64,000 nt of DNA from contig NZ_CP128477.1 in assembly GCF_030369675.1 (NCBI RefSeq), positions 3,173,501 through 3,237,500 on the forward strand, in the 5' to 3' direction. Below the pieces are notes generated by a model. That model did no database searches. It was not told the DNA's origin and saw nothing but the letters and a program-made list of their open reading frames with translations. A program made the position numbers and the translations under genes. This stretch comes from Peteryoungia algae. GTDB lineage: Bacteria; Pseudomonadota; Alphaproteobacteria; Rhizobiales; Rhizobiaceae. Positions 9,662-20,213 of this stretch are shown here, one piece after another (the first letter of the stretch is position 1; each line of letters opens with the position of its first letter).

Positions 9662-10360
9662 ATGGGATCTAGCGATTTCGTTACATTATTCTTCCTGGTC
9701 GCCGCGGTGCTGATCTTTTTCCAGCTTCGCAGCGTCCTGGGTCGCCGCACGGGCAACGAAAAGCCGCCCTTTGATCCCTTTACCCAACGCGATTTGGCGA
9801 AGGGTGCAGCCGGTGACGACGGCAAGGTTGTCACGTTGCCGCGCCGTGAAGATGCAAATGGCGATGAACGGTTTATCGCGGTGGATGCCTATGCACCCGC
9901 CGGCACCCCATTGAACGATCAGCTTCGCGAGCTTCTGCGTCACGATCCGAGCTTCAATCCCAAGGAATTCCTCAACGGTGCGAAGATTGCCTATGAGATG
10001 ATCGTCATGGCCTATGCAGACGGTGATCGAAAGACGCTGAAGGGACTTCTCTCCCGCGAAGTGTTTGAAGGTTTTGAAAGCGCGATCGCGGACCGCGAAA
10101 GCAGAGACGAAACCGTAAAATCGACTTTCGTCGGCATCGAGAAGTCCGAGATCACTCAGGCGTCCGCACGAGACAACGAGGAGCAGGTGACGGTCCGCAT
10201 CGTCAGCCAGTTGATCACGGCGACCTTCGACAAGGAGGGCACGATCATCGATGGTGACGCGGAGGCTGTATCTGAGGTCAACGACGTCTGGACGTTCGCG
10301 CGTGACGTTCGCTCGCGCGATCCGAACTGGAAGCTGATCGCGACCGAAGCGGAACAATGA
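9662..10360 (+). CDS. Tim44-like membrane-anchored protein
   Basis: The 232-aa protein has an N-terminal membrane segment (residues about 6-23, VTLFFLVAAVLIFFQL) and a basic/proline linker. A C-terminal Tim44/TimA-like domain starts near residue 95 with LRHDPSFNPKEFLNGAKIAYEMIVMAYADGD. In mitochondria the related domain helps import at the inner membrane; the bacterial role is not settled. Its last four bases (ATGA) contain the mltA start, so expression is coupled to a cell-wall enzyme. Confidence 0.9.
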   Translation: MGSSDFVTLFFLVAAVLIFFQLRSVLGRRTGNEKPPFDPFTQRDLAKGAAGDDGKVVTLPRREDANGDERFIAVDAYAPAGTPLNDQLRELLRHDPSFNPKEFLNGAKIAYEMIVMAYADGDRKTLKGLLSREVFEGFESAIADRESRDETVKSTFVGIEKSEITQASARDNEEQVTVRIVSQLITATFDKEGTIIDGDAEAVSEVNDVWTFARDVRSRDPNWKLIATEAEQ

Positions 10361-11478
10361 GCGAGGCTACTTCTGCCTTTCGCCTGAAGCCGGTGCCATT
10401 CCAGGATCTGCCCGGCTGGAGCCTCGACGATCCTTCATCTCTCTGGTCTGCCATGACCGACTGCCGGAATTACCTGCAGTCGGTCAAATCATACAAGGCG
10501 GGCGCTTTGGGGCTCACCGCAGAAGATCTGCGGCCGCTACTGGAACTCGCAAGCCAGACCGTTCCGCGCAATGCTGCCGAGGCGCGATCATTTTTCGAGG
10601 GCGAGACCCGTCCTTTTCTGATCGAGCCCACCAGCTCACGATCAGGTCTCGTCACAGCGTTCTACGAGCCGGAGGTGGATGTCAGTGATTCGCAGGATCA
10701 CGAATATCGCCATCCATTTTACCGCCGCCCCACCGACCTCGTGGATGTAGACGACATCGGTCGACCGAGTGCTGCCCTCGATCCGTCATACGCTTTCGCC
10801 TTGCAGACGGAAAAAGGGCTTGTGCCTTATCCCGATCGTCGGGCGATCGATGAGGGCTGGCTTGAGGGCAGGCATCTTGAAATCGCCTGGGCCCGTTCGA
10901 AGGTCGATGTTTTTTTTGCCCATGTTCAGGGCGCCGCCCGTCTTCGATATCCCGATGGGCGGCTTCGGCGGATAACTTACGCCGCGAAGGCCGGACATCC
11001 TTTTTCGGGGATCGGCCGTCTCCTGATTGATCTCGATGAGATTCCGGAAGCGAAGATTTCGATGCAGTCGATCCGGGCGTGGCTGGCCGAACACCCTGAC
11101 AGGGTCGACGAAATCCTTTGGCACAACAGGTCATATATCTTCTTTCGCGAAGCCGAAGTGGACGATCTGTCGCGTGGGCCAATTGCGGCGGCCAAGGTGC
11201 CACTGATTGCCGGACGGTCTCTTGCGGTCGATCGCCAGATCCATACCTTCGGATTTCCCTTTTTCATTCACGCCGCTGGCCTGACCCATATGGATGGCGG
11301 GCGTGATTTCGCACGCGCCATGCTGGCGCTCGATACGGGTTCTGCGATTGTGGGGCCTGCCCGCGGCGATATCTTTACGGGGTTGGGCGATGAGGCCGGG
11401 CTGTTGGCTGGTGCCGTGCGCAATGCGGCTGACTTCTATATACTGATCCCGAAGCAGGCGGCAGAGAGGTTTGTCTGA
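10357..11478 (+). CDS. mltA: Membrane-bound lytic murein transglycosylase A-like (MltA/3D domain)
   Basis: MltA cleaves the MurNAc-GlcNAc bond of peptidoglycan to give 1,6-anhydro products. The 373-aa protein has the barrel domain (GLVTAFYEPEVDVS, PFYRRPTDLV) and the 3D domain with the catalytic-type Asp in ALDTGSAIVGPARGDIFTGLG. HNRSYIFFRE is also present. Oddly, the N terminus (MSEATSAFRLKPVPFQDLPGW) shows no signal peptide or lipobox, and its start is fixed by the ATGA overlap with the Tim44-like gene. Its stop is immediately followed by the GTG of the Smr gene. Confidence 0.9.
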   Translation: MSEATSAFRLKPVPFQDLPGWSLDDPSSLWSAMTDCRNYLQSVKSYKAGALGLTAEDLRPLLELASQTVPRNAAEARSFFEGETRPFLIEPTSSRSGLVTAFYEPEVDVSDSQDHEYRHPFYRRPTDLVDVDDIGRPSAALDPSYAFALQTEKGLVPYPDRRAIDEGWLEGRHLEIAWARSKVDVFFAHVQGAARLRYPDGRLRRITYAAKAGHPFSGIGRLLIDLDEIPEAKISMQSIRAWLAEHPDRVDEILWHNRSYIFFREAEVDDLSRGPIAAAKVPLIAGRSLAVDRQIHTFGFPFFIHAAGLTHMDGGRDFARAMLALDTGSAIVGPARGDIFTGLGDEAGLLAGAVRNAADFYILIPKQAAERFV

Positions 11479-12039
11479 GTGTCGGGTGGACCAAAGCTCA
11501 ATTCGGAAGATCGGATCCTCTGGGGCAAGGTCGCGCGTTCGACTCGCCCGATGCCTGGACGCATGGAAGAACTGCTGGGCTTCGAGGAACAGTTCGAGAT
11601 GTCCGTTGCGGAAAAGGATGTGCCTGCTCTGAACCGGGCCGCCTTGTCGTCGCCGGCAATCAAGGGTGAAGCCGAGCGTAAACCTGCACCGCATGTGCAT
11701 CACCCGCTGGAGAAGCCGGTCAAGCGCAAGCTCTCCCGCGGTCACCTGGCACTGGAAGCTCGTATCGACCTTCACGGACTGATCCAGAGTGAAGCGCATG
11801 GCATGCTTCTGGACTTTCTGCTTCGTGCCCATGAGCGTGGCCTGAGGCATGTTCTGGTCATCACGGGCAAAGGCAGTTCGCTCGGCAGCGAAGGTGCGCT
11901 GAAGCGCGCAGTTCCGTTGTGGTTCGCCATGCCGGAGTTTCGTTTCATCATCTCCTCTTATGAACCGGCCGGTCGTCAGCACGGCGGGGAGGGTGCCCTC
12001 TATGTGCGGCTGTCCCGTCGCGGGCAGGATCGCCGATGA
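11479..12039 (+). CDS. Smr/MutS2 C-terminal domain protein
   Basis: This 186-aa Smr-domain protein has a disordered N-terminal half (residues 1-90). The Smr domain follows, with the IDLHGLIQSEA (DLHG) motif and HVLVITGKGSSLGSEGALKRAVPLWF near its end. Smr domains of this class bind or nick nucleic acids; the exact substrate is not known here. The GTG start at 11479 directly follows the mltA stop. Its own stop overlaps the xre-like gene by 4 nt. Confidence 0.88.
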   Translation: MSGGPKLNSEDRILWGKVARSTRPMPGRMEELLGFEEQFEMSVAEKDVPALNRAALSSPAIKGEAERKPAPHVHHPLEKPVKRKLSRGHLALEARIDLHGLIQSEAHGMLLDFLLRAHERGLRHVLVITGKGSSLGSEGALKRAVPLWFAMPEFRFIISSYEPAGRQHGGEGALYVRLSRRGQDRR

Positions 12040-12401
12040 CACCATTCGGCGATGCGCTGCGGCATTTGCGAAAGCGCAAGGGCGTCTCACAGAAAGAAAT
12101 GGCGGCGGCCATCGGCGTATCGCCCGCCTATCTCTCGGCACTCGAGCACGGCAAGCGCGGCCTTCCGAACTTCGACTTCCTGCAGCGCGTGGCCGGATAC
12201 TTCAACATCATATGGGACGAGGCCGAGGAGCTCTTCTCGACCGCCGGTCGGTCCGATCCCCGGATCGTAGTCGATACATCCGGAATGAAGCCGGAATACA
12301 CCGCCTTTGCCAATGATCTGGCCAAGCTGATTCGCCAGCTCTCTCCCGATGTGATACGAGAAATGCAGGATATTCTGGATACCGCCAAAAAACGGCCGTG
12401 A
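12036..12401 (+). CDS. XRE-family helix-turn-helix regulator
   Basis: The 121-aa protein has an N-terminal HTH_3 domain (residues about 5-62): LRHLRKRKGVSQKEMAAAIG, then the recognition segment SPAYLSALEHGKRG. A C-terminal helical region (LAKLIRQLSPDVIREMQDIL) probably mediates oligomerisation. The target is unknown. It is translationally coupled to the Smr and mltA genes and lies 141 bp before gyrB, a place conserved in rhizobia. Confidence 0.9.
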   Translation: MTPFGDALRHLRKRKGVSQKEMAAAIGVSPAYLSALEHGKRGLPNFDFLQRVAGYFNIIWDEAEELFSTAGRSDPRIVVDTSGMKPEYTAFANDLAKLIRQLSPDVIREMQDILDTAKKRP

Positions 12402-12447
12402 TGGGGTTGAAAAGCCTTGTCTATCCACGAGAAACAACGCCCTCGCC

Positions 12448-12476
12448 TTTGGAACTCAGGCCAAAACCCCTATAGT
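12448..12476 (+). promoter_or_regulatory. Candidate sigma-70 promoter of gyrB
   Basis: TTTGGA at 12448-12453 and TATAGT at 12471-12476 are separated by exactly 17 bp, 67 bp upstream of the gyrB ATG. The -10 is good and the -35 is weak. This is a sequence-only prediction. Confidence 0.45.
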
Positions 12477-12542
12477 CGTGCCACTTGAAGCTGCTGATTC
12501 GGGTCAGCCGGGCCTTTGAGAATTGACTGGAAAGATTGCTGA

Positions 12543-14978
<2,436 letters not shown>

Positions 14979-15001
14979 TCCGATTTTACCTCGAATAAAA
15001 G

Positions 15002-15030
15002 AGGGCCGCGTCTGGTGACGCGGCCCTTTC
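15002..15030 (+). terminator. gyrB terminator
   Basis: The arms AGGGCCGCGTC (15002-15012) and GACGCGGCCCT (15017-15027) pair perfectly around TGGT and run into TTCTTT. The hairpin starts 23 bp after the gyrB stop. Confidence 0.9.
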
Positions 15031-15065
15031 TTTATGAAGAGGCATTTCCGCCGTCATGGTTAACG

Positions 15066-15081
15066 TGATTCACGTGAAACG
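15066..15081. promoter_or_regulatory. parS: parS-like ParB binding site 2
   Basis: TGATTCACGTGAAACG matches parS TGTTTCACGTGAAACA at 14 of 16 positions and shares its first 15 bases with the site in aroE. It is non-coding DNA just after the gyrB terminator, 10.3 kb from the putative origin. Confidence 0.6.
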
Positions 15082-15298
15082 ATGAATTTGTAAGTCTGGA
15101 AGTGGCCCCCGAAGGCGATCCCGGGCAGCGGTTTGCGAGCGTTCGGAGTTTCCCTGGGACGCAGATGCTGCCGACGAAGGCACGTGGTGACCATCGATCG
15201 AGAAAGATCGGCTCGACACTGTATTCGGCTGTCGGTGGTTCTGGCGGTGATGATGTTCCTTGAAGCGCGTCTTTGGAACAACGTCTGGGCACAGACAC
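15070..15298 (-). pseudogene. Decayed N-terminal fragment of a nitroreductase-family gene
   Basis: On the minus strand one frame reads EYSVEPIFLDRWSPRAFVG (about 15176-15232). This resembles the N-terminal signature of the nitroreductase family (PIxPLFLDRWSPRAF). Weaker similarity continues as KLRTLANRCPGSPS in the same frame, where the family has a (K/E)LxxLFEAARWAPS-type segment. FIVSRES then appears in the neighbouring frame, as expected after a frameshift. Nothing of the FMN-binding remainder follows, because the gyrB terminator begins 40 bp further on. The gap 15030-15532 otherwise holds parS site 2 and the phaZ promoter region. The similarity is from memory of the family and short. Confidence 0.4.
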
Positions 15299-15496
15299 AA
15301 GATCGCAAGCCTCGGAAAGGCCAGGGCCTGCAAGATCGGGCGAGCGCTGTGATGACAGATTAATTCAGTGCTGAGGGTGGAACCTTAAGCCTTGTTGGCC
15401 ATCATCATAGGCAGTCAACTGACATCAGGCTGTAATGGTCAAGGAGAAATCCGGGCTTTTGCAATGCACAAAGTCTGTTAGTCTAGCGAATGAACG

Positions 15497-15513
15497 CAGA
15501 CCAATTTGGTCTG
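15497..15513. promoter_or_regulatory. 17-bp perfect palindrome upstream of phaZ
   Basis: CAGACCAA-T-TTGGTCTG is perfectly palindromic around a single T and ends 19 bp before the phaZ ATG, overlapping the leader. Its core CCAATTTGG recurs in the palindrome upstream of glcB. It looks like an operator for a dimeric repressor; the regulator is unknown. Confidence 0.5.
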
Positions 15514-15532
15514 AGGCAGAGGTACCAACTTC

Positions 15533-16816
15533 ATGTTCTATCAGCTCTACGAACTGAACCACGCTTTCATGGCACCATTCCGGGCCAGCGCCGACGCGAT
15601 GAATCTTGCCTGGAAGAACCCTTTGAATCCGTGGTCGCATACCGTCGTCGGGCGTACCTTTTCCGCCGGTTTCGAAGTCTTCGAGCGTGTGACGCGCCGC
15701 TATGGCAAGCCGGCCTTTGGTTTGCCAACGACCACAGTCGATGGCGAGAGTGTCACGGTCGAGGAAGAAATCGTCTGGCGCAAGCCCTTCTGCGATCTGA
15801 TCCATTTCAAGCGTCACCTGCCGGCCGGCGCAGACAAAGGCCCGCGGATTCTCATCGTGGCGCCGATGTCAGGCCACTATGCCACCTTGTTGCGCGGTAC
15901 CGTGGAAGCCTTGCTCCCGAACGCCGACGTCTACATCAGCGACTGGATCGATGCTCGCATGGTGCCGGTCACCGAAGGCGACTTCGACCTCGATGACTAC
16001 ATCGATTACGTCATCGACATGCTTCACCACCTCGGACCGGACACGCATGTCGTCGCCGTGTGTCAGCCCTCGGTGCCGGTTCTGGCTGCTGTTGCGGTGA
16101 TGGAAGCCGAAGGTGACACCTGTGCTCCGGCCTCGATGACGCTCATGGGTGGGCCCATCGACACCCGTATCAATCCGACTGCCGTCAATCAGCTGGCACA
16201 GGACAAGCCGCTCGAATGGTTCCGCGACAATGTCATCATGCAGGTGCCGTGGCCGCAGCCGGGGGTCATGCGAAACGTCTATCCGGGCTTCCTGCAACTC
16301 TCGGGCTTCATGTCGATGAACCTTGACAGGCACATGATCGCCCACAAGGAGTTCTATATGCACCTCGTCAAGAATGACGGGGACTCCGCGGAAAAACATC
16401 GCGACTTCTACGACGAATACCTGGCGGTCATGGATCTGACGGCGGAATTCTATTTGCAGACTGTCGATACCGTCTTCATCAAGCATTCCTTGCCGAAGGG
16501 TGAGATGATGCATCGGGGGAAGCGCATCGATACCACCGCCATCCGCAACGTTGCTCTGCTGACGGTGGAAGGCGAGAACGACGACATTTCGGGTCTTGGA
16601 CAGACGAAGGCGGCGCAGACGATCTGCACGAACATCCCCGAGCATATGCGGATGCACTACATGCAGCCGGATGTCGGTCACTATGGCGTCTTCAACGGCT
16701 CGCGTTTCCGCCGTGAAATCGCGCCGCGCATTGTCCAGTTCGCCACGACCCACGGCAAGAGCCTGAAGGCAACGACGCCGGTGAAACGCGTCATCAAGGG
16801 TGGCAAGTCTCTCTGA
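15533..16816 (+). CDS. phaZ: Intracellular poly(3-hydroxybutyrate) depolymerase
   Basis: PhaZ degrades stored polyhydroxybutyrate granules in the cytoplasm. The 427-aa protein starts MFYQLYELNHAFMAPFR and has no signal peptide. It has the alpha/beta-hydrolase fold with a cysteine nucleophile in a lipase-box-like VAVCQPSVPVLAA. LTVEGENDDISGLGQT and the catalytic-type His in QPDVGHYGVFNGSRF are also present. A GAGGCAGAGG ribosome-binding region is at 15513-15522. It is a single-gene unit with a strong terminator. The palindrome at 15497-15513 probably controls it. Confidence 0.93.
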   Translation: MFYQLYELNHAFMAPFRASADAMNLAWKNPLNPWSHTVVGRTFSAGFEVFERVTRRYGKPAFGLPTTTVDGESVTVEEEIVWRKPFCDLIHFKRHLPAGADKGPRILIVAPMSGHYATLLRGTVEALLPNADVYISDWIDARMVPVTEGDFDLDDYIDYVIDMLHHLGPDTHVVAVCQPSVPVLAAVAVMEAEGDTCAPASMTLMGGPIDTRINPTAVNQLAQDKPLEWFRDNVIMQVPWPQPGVMRNVYPGFLQLSGFMSMNLDRHMIAHKEFYMHLVKNDGDSAEKHRDFYDEYLAVMDLTAEFYLQTVDTVFIKHSLPKGEMMHRGKRIDTTAIRNVALLTVEGENDDISGLGQTKAAQTICTNIPEHMRMHYMQPDVGHYGVFNGSRFRREIAPRIVQFATTHGKSLKATTPVKRVIKGGKSL

Positions 16817-16841
16817 TACTTTCGATGTTTCGAATTTAAGT

Positions 16842-16881
16842 AGCGGATTCAGTCGGTTCTCCGATTGAATCCGCTTTTTTC
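16842..16881 (+). terminator. phaZ terminator
   Basis: The arms AGCGGATTCAGTCGG (16842-16856) and CCGATTGAATCCGCT (16861-16875), with one G-T pair, form a 15-bp stem with a TTCT loop followed by TTTTTTC. Confidence 0.9.
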
Positions 16882-16960
16882 TTGAAGGGCAGGGCTTCAT
16901 TTCCCACATCGAATCCATCGGACGGCATTCCGCTGTCCGCGGAAAACGAGGTTATCGAAG

Positions 16961-17392
16961 ATGAACCAGTCAGCACTGCTTCGGCCGGATTGGACTCCGG
17001 CAACCGTCGCCTTGATGGTGCTCGGCTTCATGGTTTTCTGGCCGCTCGGTCTGGCCATGCTTGCCTACATCCTGTTCGGTGAGAAGTTCCAGAACTTCAA
17101 GCGGGAGGCCAATCAGAAGGCCGATAGCGCTTTCACCTGGTGCCGCTCCAACAGCTACACCGCCCCCAGCTCGACCGGCAACGTCGCCTTTGACGACTGG
17201 CGCAAGGCAGAACTCGGGCGTCTTGATGAAGAACGTCGCCGCCTCGACGAGATGCGTGCCGAATTCGACAACTACGCCCGCGAGCTTCGTCGGGCGAAGG
17301 ACCAGGAAGAATTCGACCGTTTCATGCGTGACCGCCAGCAGATGAAGACTGCGGGCGAATCCGGTCCCACTCAGGGCTTCACCGGCAACTGA
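16961..17392 (+). CDS. DUF2852 membrane protein
   Basis: This 143-aa protein has one N-terminal hydrophobic hairpin (residues about 14-42, ATVALMVLGFMVFWPLGLAML). A cytosolic, charged coiled-coil-like half follows, with LDEERRRLDEMRAEFDNYARELRRAKDQEEFDRFM spread over residues about 87-123. The family (DUF2852) is common in rhizobia and its function is not established. The tail is Gly/Thr-rich. It is a single gene with its own terminator. Confidence 0.85.
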   Translation: MNQSALLRPDWTPATVALMVLGFMVFWPLGLAMLAYILFGEKFQNFKREANQKADSAFTWCRSNSYTAPSSTGNVAFDDWRKAELGRLDEERRRLDEMRAEFDNYARELRRAKDQEEFDRFMRDRQQMKTAGESGPTQGFTGN

Positions 17393-17421
17393 CGCGACGG
17401 ATGCGCAAATGATGAGTTCGA

Positions 17422-17449
17422 GGTCGGCGCTGTTGCGCCGGCCTTTTTT
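17422..17449 (+). terminator. Terminator after the DUF2852 gene
   Basis: GGTCGGCGC (17422-17430) pairs with GCGCCGGCC (17435-17443) around TGTT and is followed by TTTTTT. Confidence 0.85.
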
Positions 17450-17488
17450 GTAGCGGCCAGAGACCACGAATCGGCTAGAACACGCATC

Positions 17489-18247
17489 ATGTTTCCCCTG
17501 CTCAAGAAGCTGAAACCGCAAAAAGCCCCGGCAATCCAGCTGGACCGCGCAATTGCCGTGGATGGACGATCCATTCCGCTGACCATTCGCAAGAACAGCC
17601 GCGCAACCCGCATCACGCTCAGGATCGAACCGGGTGGCCGTGCGCTGAAGATGACCATACCGCCCGGATTGCGTGAAAAGGACATCGACGACTTCCTAGA
17701 TCGGCATCAGGGCTGGCTCAGTACGAAGCTCAAGCGGCAGAAACCGGCCGGTAGTATCGAGGATGGCGGCGAGATCCTCCTGCGCGGTGTGGCCCACCGG
17801 ATCGTTCATACGGGACAATTGCGCGGCCTCACACAGTCGATCGACAGCGAGATTGGTCATGTGCTGAGCGTCAGTGGTCTTGAAGATCACCTCTCGCGGC
17901 GTGTTGCCGATTTCCTGAAGAAGGAAGCACGCCGCGATCTGGAGCGATTGGTTGAGCATCATGCCAGGAATGTCGGCAAGCCGGTCAACAGCATGACCCT
18001 CAAGGACACCCGCAGCCGCTGGGGTTCGTGCTCCTGGGATGGCAAGCTCAGCTTTTCCTGGCGCATAGTCATGGCGCCGCCCATTGTAATCGACTATCTG
18101 GCCGCTCACGAAGTTGCGCACCTGCGCGAGATGAACCATGGTCCGGCCTTCTGGGCGCTCTGCCGCAAACTCTGCCCCGAAATGGACGAGGCCAAGGCCT
18201 GGCTGAAGCGTCACGGTTCAGCATTGCATGCAATCGACTTTTCCTGA
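17489..18247 (+). CDS. YgjP-like (SprT/M48-type) zinc metallopeptidase domain protein
   Basis: The 252-aa protein belongs to the DUF45/YgjP family. Its zinc-peptidase motif HEVAHLREMNHGPAFW carries the HExxH pair and a downstream His. It is preceded by the conserved DTRSRWGSCSWDGKLSFSWR. The N-terminal part (SRATRITLRIEPGGRALKMTIPPG) is typical of the family. There is no signal peptide, so it is cytosolic; the substrate is unknown. It precedes trpF by 72 nt. Confidence 0.88.
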   Translation: MFPLLKKLKPQKAPAIQLDRAIAVDGRSIPLTIRKNSRATRITLRIEPGGRALKMTIPPGLREKDIDDFLDRHQGWLSTKLKRQKPAGSIEDGGEILLRGVAHRIVHTGQLRGLTQSIDSEIGHVLSVSGLEDHLSRRVADFLKKEARRDLERLVEHHARNVGKPVNSMTLKDTRSRWGSCSWDGKLSFSWRIVMAPPIVIDYLAAHEVAHLREMNHGPAFWALCRKLCPEMDEAKAWLKRHGSALHAIDFS

Positions 18248-18319
18248 GTGATCCGCGACCATTCAGCCTTTGTCGCAAATTGGCTCGACTCTTTTTTGAT
18301 TTCGTGCGACTTCGCTGCC

Positions 18320-18994
18320 ATGAGACCCGATATCAAGATCTGCGGACTGAGGACGCCGGAGGCGGTCGATCGCGCGGCCGAGCGCGGCGCGAGCCACATC
18401 GGCTTCATATTTTTTGACAAAAGCCCGCGCAATATCGAGCCCGATATCGCAGGTGTGCTCGCCGACCGGGTTCGCGGTCGTGTCAAGAGCGTTGCCGTCA
18501 CGGTCGATGCCGACAACGACGAACTCGACGAGATCATCGCGTTGATGCGCCCTGATATCCTTCAGTTCCATGGCCACGAAAGCCCGGAGCGCCTGTTGAC
18601 CGTGAAAGCCGTGACCGGGCTTCCGATCATGAAGGCATTTTCCATCCGCGATGCCGATGACCTGAGGCGTATCGAGCCCTATATAGGGATTGCCGATCGT
18701 TTTCTCTTCGATGCAAAGCCGCCTGCCGGATCAAATTTGCCGGGCGGCAATGGTGTTACTTTCGATTGGCGCCTGCTGCGTTCGCTTGACGACAGCGTGG
18801 AATACATGCTTTCCGGGGGGCTCAACAAGGCCAACATCGCGGAAGCGCTTCGGGAAACCGGAGCGCGGGCCATCGATGTATCCTCGGGCGTCGAATCCGC
18901 GCCAGGCATCAAGGATCTGCAGATGATGGACGAGTTTTTTGCGGCCGTTGCCGAAGCAAGTCGTGCGCAGCCGGTTTCAGGGAGTGTCAAGTGA
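18320..18994 (+). CDS. trpF: Phosphoribosylanthranilate isomerase
   Basis: TrpF performs the Amadori rearrangement of N-(5-phosphoribosyl)anthranilate in tryptophan synthesis. The 224-aa TIM-barrel starts [17 protein letters not shown], with the catalytic-type Cys in [19 protein letters not shown] and the phosphate-binding SGGLNKANI and SSGVESAPG follow. The frame is open from GTG 18248, but those 24 residues do not match the family. Its last bases GTGA contain the trpB start, so trpF-trpB-trpA form one unit. Confidence 0.96.
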   Translation: MRPDIKICGLRTPEAVDRAAERGASHIGFIFFDKSPRNIEPDIAGVLADRVRGRVKSVAVTVDADNDELDEIIALMRPDILQFHGHESPERLLTVKAVTGLPIMKAFSIRDADDLRRIEPYIGIADRFLFDAKPPAGSNLPGGNGVTFDWRLLRSLDDSVEYMLSGGLNKANIAEALRETGARAIDVSSGVESAPGIKDLQMMDEFFAAVAEASRAQPVSGSVK

Positions 18995-20211
18995 ACCAGT
19001 CACCCAAACCCAATTCCTTCCGTGAAGGTCCCGACGAAGACGGCCGTTTTGGCATCTTCGGTGGCCGCTTCGTTGCCGAGACGTTGATGCCGCTGATCCT
19101 CGACCTGCAGGCAGAATGGGAAAAGGCGAAGACGGATCCGGAATTCCAGGCCGAGCTGGCGCATCTCAACACCCATTACACCGGTCGTCCGAGCCCGCTT
19201 TATTTCGCCGAACGGCTGACGGAAGAACTCGGCGGCGCGAAGATCTACTTCAAGCGCGATGAGCTGAACCACACTGGTTCGCACAAGATCAACAATTGCC
19301 TCGGCCAGATCCTGCTTGCCAAGCGCATGGGCAAGACCCGCATCATCGCGGAAACCGGCGCTGGCCAGCACGGTGTGGCCTCGGCCACGGTTGCGGCCCG
19401 CTTCGGCATACCTTGCGTCGTCTACATGGGCGCAACCGACGTCGAGCGCCAGGCGCCGAACGTCTTCCGCATGAAGCTTCTGGGCGCCGAGGTAAAGCCG
19501 GTGACGGCGGGCCACGGCACACTCAAGGACGCCATGAACGAGGCGCTGCGCGACTGGGTGACCAATGTCGACGACACCTATTACATGATCGGTACCGCAG
19601 CCGGACCGCATCCGTATCCGGAGATGGTTCGCGATTTCCAGTCGATCATCGGGCGCGAGACGCGCGAGCAGATGCTCGCAGCCGAAGGCCGCCTGCCGGA
19701 TATGCTGGTTGCCGCTGTCGGCGGTGGTTCGAACGCAATCGGGCTGTTCCACCCCTTCCTCGACGACGAGAGTGTCCGCATCGTCGGTGTGGAAGCCGGG
19801 GGCAAGGGTCTCGAGGGTGAGGAGCACTGCGCCTCGCTGACAGCAGGATCTCCGGGCGTCCTGCACGGCAACCGCACCTATCTGCTGCAGGATGACGATG
19901 GCCAGATCAAGGAAGGTCACTCGATCTCTGCTGGCCTGGATTATCCGGGTATCGGTCCGGAGCATTCCTGGCTGAAGGATATGGGACGCGTCGAATACGT
20001 GCCGATCAGGGACGACGAGGCGCTCGCCGCCTTCCAGCTTCTGACGCGCACCGAAGGCATCATCCCGGCGCTCGAGCCGAGCCACGCTCTGGCTGAAGTC
20101 ATCAAGCGCGCGCCTGACATGGACAAGGACCAGATCATCGTGATGAACCTCTGCGGCCGCGGCGACAAGGACATCTTCACTGTCGGCAAGATTCTCGGTA
20201 TGGGGCTCTGA
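18991..20211 (+). CDS. trpB: Tryptophan synthase beta chain
   Basis: TrpB condenses indole with serine using PLP. The 406-aa protein has the PLP-lysine motif [10 protein letters not shown] (Lys99) and the glycine-rich phosphate loop [26 protein letters not shown] and the C-terminal [13 protein letters not shown] are present. GTG 18991 overlaps the trpF stop. It lies 2 nt before trpA, with which it forms the alpha2-beta2 complex. Confidence 0.98.
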   Translation: MNQSPKPNSFREGPDEDGRFGIFGGRFVAETLMPLILDLQAEWEKAKTDPEFQAELAHLNTHYTGRPSPLYFAERLTEELGGAKIYFKRDELNHTGSHKINNCLGQILLAKRMGKTRIIAETGAGQHGVASATVAARFGIPCVVYMGATDVERQAPNVFRMKLLGAEVKPVTAGHGTLKDAMNEALRDWVTNVDDTYYMIGTAAGPHPYPEMVRDFQSIIGRETREQMLAAEGRLPDMLVAAVGGGSNAIGLFHPFLDDESVRIVGVEAGGKGLEGEEHCASLTAGSPGVLHGNRTYLLQDDDGQIKEGHSISAGLDYPGIGPEHSWLKDMGRVEYVPIRDDEALAAFQLLTRTEGIIPALEPSHALAEVIKRAPDMDKDQIIVMNLCGRGDKDIFTVGKILGMGL

Positions 20212-20213
20212 TC

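Noticed and set aside
18248..18319. N-terminal extension of TrpF from GTG 18248
   Set aside because: The 24 extra residues do not match TrpF, and ATG 18320 gives the family N terminus [10 protein letters not shown].
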